From: Gemmatimonadaceae bacterium | GTDB taxonomy: Bacteria > Gemmatimonadota > Gemmatimonadetes > Gemmatimonadales > Gemmatimonadaceae | Assembly: GCA_020846935.1 (NCBI GenBank) | Contig: JADLCY010000014.1 | Location: forward strand, 248,001-312,000 | Length of the DNA stretch: 64,000 bases | Direction of reading: 5' to 3' | Part shown: positions 58,056-64,000 of the stretch, in pieces | Position numbering within the stretch: the stretch's first letter is position 1 | Layout of the letters: each line of letters begins with the position of its first letter | The notes under the pieces: model-generated | The model's database searches: none | Told to the model about the DNA's origin: nothing | What the model saw: the letters and a program-made list of their open reading frames with translations, nothing else | Translations under genes and position numbers: made by a program

Positions 58056-58540
58056 CACTCGAACGCCTTGATCTTGTCGCGGAGCGATGCCGCGATCTCG
58101 AAGTCCTCGCTCGCGATCGCACGTCGCAGCCGGTCCCGGAGCTCCCCGATCGTCGTCGCCCGCTCCATCAGTTCCGGCGCTGGCGGCACGTACTTCCGCC
58201 CCACGTGCTGCGAACTCCCATGCACGCGGCGCAACAGTTCGCGCAGGCTGGGCTCGAACGTCTGGTAGCAATGCGAACAGCCGAGTCGACCCGTCGCTCG
58301 AAAGTCCTTCAGCGTCATCGCGCAGAACGTGCACCGCACCGTCTCCGGCGCGTCCGCCGCCTGCTCCTGCACGGCGTGCAGGAACTCACCGAGCATGGTC
58401 TTCGGTGGATTTGCGACCGTCGTCTCGATGCCGCGCTCCGCCGCGCACTTGGCACACAGATGCTCCTGCTTCACCTCACCCTGAACCACCTTGGTGAGGT
58501 GCACACTGGCATCCAGGTCCCGGCAGACGTCACACAGCAT
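58055..58540 (-). CDS. mcsA: McsA-type zinc-finger/UVR activator protein
   Basis: 161 residues. Four CxxC pairs, C3/C6, C29/C32, C70/C73 and C88/C91, make two treble-type zinc sites. A UVR motif ends the protein (IGELRDRLRRAIASEDFEIA). This is the McsA architecture; McsA activates McsB and links it to ClpC. It overlaps lolD upstream and mcsB downstream by single bases, so the three are translationally coupled. Confidence 0.93.
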   Translation of the reverse strand: MLCDVCRDLDASVHLTKVVQGEVKQEHLCAKCAAERGIETTVANPPKTMLGEFLHAVQEQAADAPETVRCTFCAMTLKDFRATGRLGCSHCYQTFEPSLRELLRRVHGSSQHVGRKYVPPAPELMERATTIGELRDRLRRAIASEDFEIAASLRDKIKAFE

Positions 58541-59238
58541 CAGGTCACCATTCTCCCCACTTCAGTCTCGGCCAATACCCCATCCGCCAACACCAGGCAC
58601 CGCCCGGCCCGCCCCGCCAGTGCGGCATTGTGCGTCACCACCACGAGCGCGATCTCCAGGTCACGCGCCAGCCTCGACAGCACCTCGTGCAATCGCTCGG
58701 CGTTTCCGTGATCCAGGTTGCCGGACGGCTCATCGGCCAGTAGCAGCGCGGGATCGGCCGCCAGGGCCCGCGCGACCGCGGTCCGCTGCTGCTCGCCGCC
58801 CGACAACTGTGACGGGCGGTGATGCTTGCGAGCGGTCAGTCCGACCCGGGCGAGCAGCTCCTCGGCTCGGCCCTTCGCCTCGGAGGTCTCCACGCCGGCG
58901 ATCCGAAGTGGCATCATCACATTCTCGAGCGCCGAGAACTCGCGCAGCAGGTGGTGGAACTGGAAGACGAATCCAACCTTGCGGTTGCGAAGCGCCGCCA
59001 GCTCCTCGTCGGATCGCCCCTCGATCGACTCGCCGTCGATCACCACGTCGCCCCGGGTCGGCCGGTCCAGCGCGCCGAGGACGTGCAGCAGCGTGCTCTT
59101 TCCTGCACCGCTTGCCCCGACGATCGCGACCATTTCCCCGCGCTCAACCGTCAGGTCGACGCCATTGAGGATGTTCAGAACCCCGCCATCACCTCCACGG
59201 TAGGTCTTCACGATTCCCCGGGCACTCAGAACAGGCAC
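58540..59238 (-). CDS. lolD: Lipoprotein-releasing ABC transporter ATP-binding protein
   Basis: 232 residues from GTG 59238, the usual LolD length; the frame up to 59337 adds unlikely residues. Walker A is [10 protein letters not shown], the signature [15 protein letters not shown] and Walker [33 protein letters not shown] is the LolD/MacB-specific Q-loop region. With LolC/LolE it releases lipoproteins from the inner membrane for delivery to the outer membrane. The permease genes lie directly upstream; 108 bases separate it from them. Confidence 0.93.
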   Translation of the reverse strand: MPVLSARGIVKTYRGGDGGVLNILNGVDLTVERGEMVAIVGASGAGKSTLLHVLGALDRPTRGDVVIDGESIEGRSDEELAALRNRKVGFVFQFHHLLREFSALENVMMPLRIAGVETSEAKGRAEELLARVGLTARKHHRPSQLSGGEQQRTAVARALAADPALLLADEPSGNLDHGNAERLHEVLSRLARDLEIALVVVTHNAALAGRAGRCLVLADGVLAETEVGRMVT

Positions 59239-59346
59239 TGTGGCTCCCGCGATAGCGACGCCGTCGTCTCGGTAGTTAGCGCGAACGACCATGCCGGCAC
59301 AACTGGCCGACCGTCCCGACGGCTGACACGGCCACACCCCGCAGGC

Positions 59347-60600
59347 CTACTCATGTCGGATCGCCTCCACCGGGTAGAGGCGCGCCGCTGTGCGCGCCGG
59401 AGACAGCGTGGCGAGCGCCGCAATACCGATGCTCGCGAGGACGGTGAAGATCACGTCCGTGGGCTGGGTCGCGACCGGCAGGTGGTCGATGAAATAGATG
59501 GAAGGGTCCAGCTTCACGAGCTCGTATTTGCCGAGGACGGCAGAGACCACCAGCCCCAGCACCAGGCCCACGGACGTCCCCACCAGCCCGATGATGAGCC
59601 CCTGAGCGAAGAATACCTGACCAATAGATCGCGACGTCATGCCCATGGCGCGGAGGATGCCGATCTCACGCGTTTTGTCCGAGACAACCATCGTGAGGTT
59701 GCTGATGATCGTGAACGCCGCCACGAGCGCGATGAGCAGCAGGATCACGGTCATTCCGAGTTTCTGCAGCTTGAGGGCCTGGAACAGCGTCGAGTTCTGC
59801 TCCTGCCAGTCCACCGTTCGGTAGGGATATCCGAGCGTCTCGGCGAGCCTTCGTGCGACATCCGGCGCCACCCACCGATCGGTCGTGCTGACTTCGATCC
59901 CCGTGACGGCCGAATCGAGGCCGGCGACGGCCTGACCCGCGCTCAGCGCGACGAAAAGGTATGCGTTGTCATACTCATACATCCCCGTGCGAAAGAGGCC
60001 GGTCACCTCGAACTGCGCCTGGGACGGCACGACGGTCCCCGTTGCTGCGTTCACCGCGCCGCGACCGATGGTGAGCACGGTGAGGGTGTCGCCTAACGCC
60101 GCGCCGAGACGCTTGGCGAGCAGATCGCCCACCACCACACCGCTCCGTGTGCCATCACGCGCGCGGAACGAGAAATCCCCGCTGGTGGCCTGCTGTCGGA
60201 TGGTCGTGGGATCCCGCCGCCCCGGTTCCGCCGCCTCGATGCCCGCGATGTACGCACCTTCTTTGGCACCGTGCCCGGCGGTGATCACGCCCGTGGTCAG
60301 CACGAACGGCGCCGCCGCGACGACCCCTCGCTCCGTGCGCACGCGACCGAGGAGTGAGCGCCACCCCTCGATCTTGAGATCCTCGCCGAAGGACAGCACG
60401 CGAACGTCGGGACTGCCGATGAGGATCTTTTCGCGCAGGTCGTGCTGGAGGCCGTTCATCACGCCCATGACCACGAGGAGCGCGCCGACACCGATCGCCA
60501 CGCCGGCGATGGCGATGAGCGTGATGAACGACAGCATGGCGGAACCGCCACGCCCTCGCAGGTATCGCCAGGCAATCCCGAGTTCGAGTCGCCCGGTCAT
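59347..60600 (-). CDS. Lipoprotein-releasing system permease, copy 1 (LolC/E type)
   Basis: 417 residues. One N-terminal membrane segment (SFITLIAIAGVAIGVGALLVVM), a large periplasmic MacB-type domain, and three C-terminal membrane segments. LELGIAWRYLRGR and MVVSDKTREIGILRAMGM are family motifs. It is closely similar to the gene just upstream along its whole length, including YDNAYLF and YPYRTVDWQEQN. It pairs with LolD. Which copy plays the LolC or LolE role cannot be told. Confidence 0.9.
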   Translation of the reverse strand: MTGRLELGIAWRYLRGRGGSAMLSFITLIAIAGVAIGVGALLVVMGVMNGLQHDLREKILIGSPDVRVLSFGEDLKIEGWRSLLGRVRTERGVVAAAPFVLTTGVITAGHGAKEGAYIAGIEAAEPGRRDPTTIRQQATSGDFSFRARDGTRSGVVVGDLLAKRLGAALGDTLTVLTIGRGAVNAATGTVVPSQAQFEVTGLFRTGMYEYDNAYLFVALSAGQAVAGLDSAVTGIEVSTTDRWVAPDVARRLAETLGYPYRTVDWQEQNSTLFQALKLQKLGMTVILLLIALVAAFTIISNLTMVVSDKTREIGILRAMGMTSRSIGQVFFAQGLIIGLVGTSVGLVLGLVVSAVLGKYELVKLDPSIYFIDHLPVATQPTDVIFTVLASIGIAALATLSPARTAARLYPVEAIRHE

Positions 60601-60648
60601 CGTCGCGGCGCTCCCTGCGGCTCCGAGGCCCGCCGCTTCGCGTGTGCG

Positions 60649-61899
60649 CTACTCGTGGCGAATGGCCTCAATGGGGAACAGGCGCGCTGCCTGGTGCGCC
60701 GGGTAGAGGGTGGCGATACCGGCGATCGCGATCGACGCGATGATGGTGAACGTCACGTCGCCGACTTCGGTGGCAACCGGCAGGTGATCGATGAAGTACA
60801 CCGAGGGGTCGAGCCGGATCAGCTTGTAGGTGCCGAGCGCCGCGGATACGGCGAGGCCAAGCGTCAGGCCGATGGTGGTGCCGACGAGCCCGATGGTGAG
60901 GCCCTGCGCCAGGAAGATCCGACGCACCGAGCGCGCGGTCATCCCCATCGCCTTCAGGATCCCGATCTCGCGGGTCTTGTCCGTCACGACCATCGTGAGG
61001 TTGCTCACGATGTTGAACGCCGCGACGAGCACGATCAGCAGCAGGATCACGCCCATGCCCAGCTTCTCAAGCTTGAGCGCCTGGAACAGTGACGAGTTCT
61101 GCTCCTGCCAGTCGACGGTGCGATACGGATACCCCAGCGTTTCGGCGAGTCGCGGAGCGACCTCGGGCGCGGACCAGCGATCGGTGGTCCGGACCTCGAT
61201 GCCGGTCACCGCCGAATCGAGGCCGGCCACCTGCTGCGCCGCTGCAAGGGACATGTAGAGGTACGCGTTGTCATATTCGTACATCCCGGTATCGAACACG
61301 CCCGTCACCTCGAACTGCGCCTGGACGGGCACGATGGTACCGAGCGCGGCGTTCACCTTGGCCCCACCGATCGTGAGGACGGTGACCGTGTCGCCGGCGA
61401 ACGCATTCAGCTTCTGCGCGAGCAACCGCCCGAGGACCACGCCGTTGGTCGAGCCGTCCGAGGCCCGAAAGGTGAAGTCTCCCTGTGTGGCGTGCTTCCG
61501 AATGGCCGTCACGCCCTCCTTCCCCGGAGCGTCCGGTTCGATGCCGGCGATGTAGGCGCCTTCGCGGTAGTCATGCCCGGCGCTCACGACGCCCTGCGTG
61601 AGCACGTAGGGTGCAGCGGCCGCGACCCCGGCATCGCTGCGCACGCGGCGCACCACCGATCGCCAGTCGTTCACGCGGGGATCCTCGCCGTACGGCAGCA
61701 CGCGCACGTCCGGCGAGCCGATCAGGATCTTCTCGCGAAGGTCGCGCTGCAGCCCGTTCATCACGCCCATCACGACGATCAGCGCACTCACGCCGACGAT
61801 GACGCCGCCGATCGCAATGAGGCTGATGAACGACAGCAGCCGCGAACCGCGGCGGCTGCGCAGGTATCGCCACGCAATGCCAAGCTCCAGGCGACTCAT
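60649..61899 (-). CDS. Lipoprotein-releasing system permease, copy 2 (LolC/E type)
   Basis: 416 residues, ATGA overlap with lysS. Same layout as copy 1: an N-terminal segment (SFISLIAIGGVIVGVSALIVVM), a periplasmic domain and three C-terminal segments, with MVVTDKTREIGILKAMGM. The two copies differ by one residue in length and share most positions, so they are a tandem duplication. The two could form a LolC/LolE-type heterodimer or a redundant homodimer. Only 48 bases separate the copies. Confidence 0.9.
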   Translation of the reverse strand: MSRLELGIAWRYLRSRRGSRLLSFISLIAIGGVIVGVSALIVVMGVMNGLQRDLREKILIGSPDVRVLPYGEDPRVNDWRSVVRRVRSDAGVAAAAPYVLTQGVVSAGHDYREGAYIAGIEPDAPGKEGVTAIRKHATQGDFTFRASDGSTNGVVLGRLLAQKLNAFAGDTVTVLTIGGAKVNAALGTIVPVQAQFEVTGVFDTGMYEYDNAYLYMSLAAAQQVAGLDSAVTGIEVRTTDRWSAPEVAPRLAETLGYPYRTVDWQEQNSSLFQALKLEKLGMGVILLLIVLVAAFNIVSNLTMVVTDKTREIGILKAMGMTARSVRRIFLAQGLTIGLVGTTIGLTLGLAVSAALGTYKLIRLDPSVYFIDHLPVATEVGDVTFTIIASIAIAGIATLYPAHQAARLFPIEAIRHE

Positions 61900-63431
61900 T
61901 CCGGGCGCATCGTGGGAAAGAGGATCACGTCGCGGATGTTCTGGGCGCCCGAGAGGTACATGAACAACCGGTCCATGCCAATCCCCACACCGCCCATCGG
62001 TGGCATGCCGTACTCCATGGCGCGCAGATAGTCCTCGTCCACGCCCGTCGCCTCCTCATCGCCTGCTTCCCTGAGCCGCGCCTGCGCCTCGAACCGTCGT
62101 CGCTGATCGATCGGGTCGTTGAGCTCGCTGAAGGCGTTGGCGAGTTCCTTGCCTCTCGCGAACAGCTCGAAGCGCTCCGTGAGTCCCGGAACGCCGCGCT
62201 TGGGCTTTGCCAGCGGAGAGAGCTCCACCGGGTAGTCAACGACGAACGTGGGTGTGTCGATCTTCGACTCGACCAGCGCCTGGAACATCTCATCCAGCAC
62301 CTTGGGGCGACTCAGCGTCTCCACCTTGTGCACGCCGATGCGCTCGGCACGCGCTCGCAGCGTCGCATCATCGAGCGTCATGATGTCTGCGCCCAGGGCC
62401 TGGTTCAGCGTCGGCACCCACTCGATGCGAGGGAACGGCGGCCGGAACTCCGGCACGGACACCAGGCTCTCGTCAGGCAGGAGCAGCCGTTCCTCGGGGC
62501 TCACGGCGCGCGCATCGAGCACCTGGCGCACCGCATCGGACGCTCGCACCAGCAGCTGCTCCACGCGGCCCATCATCACGGTGTAGTCGGCCCATGCCTC
62601 GTAGAACTCCAGCATCGTGAACTCGGGATTGTGCGTCCGGTCGATCCCCTCGTTCCTGAAGTCGTGGCCGATCTCGTACACGCGCTCCAGCCCCCCGACC
62701 ACGAGTCGCTTGAGATAGAGCTCGTCGGCAATGCGCAGGTAGAGCGGCATGTCCAGCGCATTGTGGTGCGTCGTGAAGGGCCGAGCGGCCGCGCCGCCAT
62801 ACAGCGGCTGCAGGACCGGCGTCTCCACCTCGAGGTAGTCCCACTCGTCCATGCAGCGCCGGATCTCGGTGATCATGCGCGAACGGGCAATGAACCGGCG
62901 TCGCACGTCCGCGTGCACGGCCAGGTCGGCGTAGCGCTGGCGATAGCGCTGCTCGGGATCGCTGAAACCGGAGTGCCGCACCACCGCGCCATCGACGATC
63001 TCATCCTTCCCGAACGGCAGCGGACGCAGCGACTTTGCCAGCAGCGAGACCCTTTCCACCTTGACGGTCGTTTCTCCCGTGCGCGTGCGGAACATGGGTC
63101 CGCGTACGCCCACCAGATCGCCCATGTCGAGCAACTCGAGGAGGGACCACGCCGCGTCACCGAGGTCGTCGCGGCGGAAGTAGACCTGGATCCGCGACGT
63201 GGCATCCGCCACGTGGCCAAAGATCGTCTTGCCGTGCGGTCGCCAGGCCACGATGCGCCCGGCCACGGCAACCTCGGGCCCCTCGGCGGCGCCCTCGGGG
63301 AGCGAGCGGAGCGCGGACGCCGCGCTGTGCGTCACGTCATACGAATAGGCAAACGCCGGAATGCCGAGCTCATCGAGGCGCGCCAGCTTCTCGCGGCGCG
63401 CCCGCAGGACGAAGTTCAGGTCCTCGGTCAT
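61896..63431 (-). CDS. lysS: Lysyl-tRNA synthetase (class II)
   Basis: 511 residues, ATGA overlap with prfB. The N-terminal OB-fold anticodon-binding domain is at about 55-150 ([21 protein letters not shown]); class II motifs follow: motif 2 [23 protein letters not shown] and motif 3 [13 protein letters not shown]. It charges tRNA-Lys. The prfB-lysS pairing is common in bacteria, and lolC/E-lolD next to it recurs in many genomes. Confidence 0.97.
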   Translation of the reverse strand: MTEDLNFVLRARREKLARLDELGIPAFAYSYDVTHSAASALRSLPEGAAEGPEVAVAGRIVAWRPHGKTIFGHVADATSRIQVYFRRDDLGDAAWSLLELLDMGDLVGVRGPMFRTRTGETTVKVERVSLLAKSLRPLPFGKDEIVDGAVVRHSGFSDPEQRYRQRYADLAVHADVRRRFIARSRMITEIRRCMDEWDYLEVETPVLQPLYGGAAARPFTTHHNALDMPLYLRIADELYLKRLVVGGLERVYEIGHDFRNEGIDRTHNPEFTMLEFYEAWADYTVMMGRVEQLLVRASDAVRQVLDARAVSPEERLLLPDESLVSVPEFRPPFPRIEWVPTLNQALGADIMTLDDATLRARAERIGVHKVETLSRPKVLDEMFQALVESKIDTPTFVVDYPVELSPLAKPKRGVPGLTERFELFARGKELANAFSELNDPIDQRRRFEAQARLREAGDEEATGVDEDYLRAMEYGMPPMGGVGIGMDRLFMYLSGAQNIRDVILFPTMRPE

Positions 63432-64000
63432 GCTCCCTCCCTGGTGCCGGCGCCGAACTGCTTGAGGTATGCCTCGATGAACTCGTCGAGGTCCCCGTCC
63501 ATGATGCGCTGGACGTCCGGGATCTTGAGTTCCGTTCGATGATCGTTGACCATCGTGTACGGCTGGAACACGTAGCTGCGAATCTGGCTCCCGAACGAGA
63601 CGTCGGACTTCGTCGCGTCGAGCTTCGCCTTGGCCGCCGCCTGCTTGTCCGCTTCGAGCTGATACAGCCGGTTCTTCAGCTGCTTCATGGCCGTTGCCTT
63701 GTTCTTGCCCTGCGATCGCTCCTGCTGGCAGGACACTACGATCCCGCTCGGGATGTGCGTCAGGCGTACCGCAGAACTCGTCTTGTTGACGTGCTGACCT
63801 CCGGCCCCGCTGGCGCGAAACACGTCCATCCGGATGTCTTCGTCGCGGATCTCGATGTTGATCTCCTCGTTCACCACGGGATAGATGAACACCGACGCGA
63901 AACTCGTGTGCCGGCGCGCATTCGAGTCAAACGGCGAAATGCGCACAAGGCGGTGCACGCCCGTTTCCGGCCGCAGGAATCCGTAGGCCGACTGGCCCTT
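63428..64000 (-). CDS. prfB: Peptide chain release factor 2, C-terminal part (cut by window edge)
   Basis: The frame is open from base 64000 to a stop at 63428, giving 190 residues. The GGQ catalytic loop is in [21 protein letters not shown], and [24 protein letters not shown] and the C-terminal [20 protein letters not shown] are RF2-type. RF2 releases peptides at UGA and UAA stops. The N-terminal part, where most prfB genes carry a programmed frameshift, lies outside the window. Confidence 0.95.
   Translation of the reverse strand, partial: KGQSAYGFLRPETGVHRLVRISPFDSNARRHTSFASVFIYPVVNEEINIEIRDEDIRMDVFRASGAGGQHVNKTSSAVRLTHIPSGIVVSCQQERSQGKNKATAMKQLKNRLYQLEADKQAAAKAKLDATKSDVSFGSQIRSYVFQPYTMVNDHRTELKIPDVQRIMDGDLDEFIEAYLKQFGAGTREGA

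Overview
The window is a dense, GC-rich chromosomal segment from a diderm (LPS-making) bacterium. The gene set points to Gemmatimonadota or a close relative: a fused lpxC-fabZ gene, the futalosine menaquinone pathway (mqnA, mqnC), a bacillithiol-type bshC, an McsA-McsB-ClpC module in an organism with a complete lipid A and Lol pathway, and ATGA/GTGA/TGATG overlaps at almost every gene junction. This assignment is inference; no rRNA is present. There are 57 coding sequences (two cut by the window edges), one tRNA, and no insertion sequence, prophage or CRISPR array.

Left block, 1-22.8 kb, all + strand. It opens with the end of mqnA, then mqnC, ispF, a DedA membrane protein and a XerC/D recombinase. 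A long run follows: kdsB-pyrG-kdsA-kdsC-kdsD (Kdo supply), lptC-like, an OstA/LptA-like lipoprotein, lptB and rpoN. Next come three glycosyltransferases and a YfhO-type membrane protein, then dapF. The block ends with a 1,013-residue protein fusing a kinase, an M23 peptidase and a class III PLP enzyme.

Junction, 22.8-24.6 kb. Gene orientation flips here. The gap holds two small hairpins and a 28-bp dif-like sequence at 22853-22880, so I infer that this is the replication terminus region. Next to it lie a TPR membrane protein (-), a small protein with two AP2-like units (+) with its own promoter and a strong terminator, and tRNA-Arg(CCU) (-).

Right block, 24.6-64 kb, all - strand. Read in the direction of transcription from the right edge: prfB (partial), lysS, two tandem LolC/E-type genes, lolD, mcsA, mcsB, clpC; then bamA, ompH, lpxD, lpxC-fabZ, lpxA, a Gfo/Idh oxidoreductase, lpxB, a DUF374 acyltransferase, lpxK and glutamate dehydrogenase; then rlmH, bshC, murJ, uvrC, threonine synthase, larC and a secreted TPR protein. 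Last is a run from a good sigma70-type promoter at 33.1 kb: a DUF512 radical SAM protein, der, plsY, gpsA, a MerR regulator, surE, pcm, a repeat-rich acidic protein, acylphosphatase and apt.

Taken together the window is dominated by outer-membrane construction: Kdo synthesis, lipid A synthesis, Lpt, Lol and Bam components, plus MurJ. Conspicuously absent from the otherwise complete lipid A cluster is a gene for UDP-2,3-diacylglucosamine hydrolase (lpxH/lpxI/lpxG); an oxidoreductase occupies the place between lpxA and lpxB.
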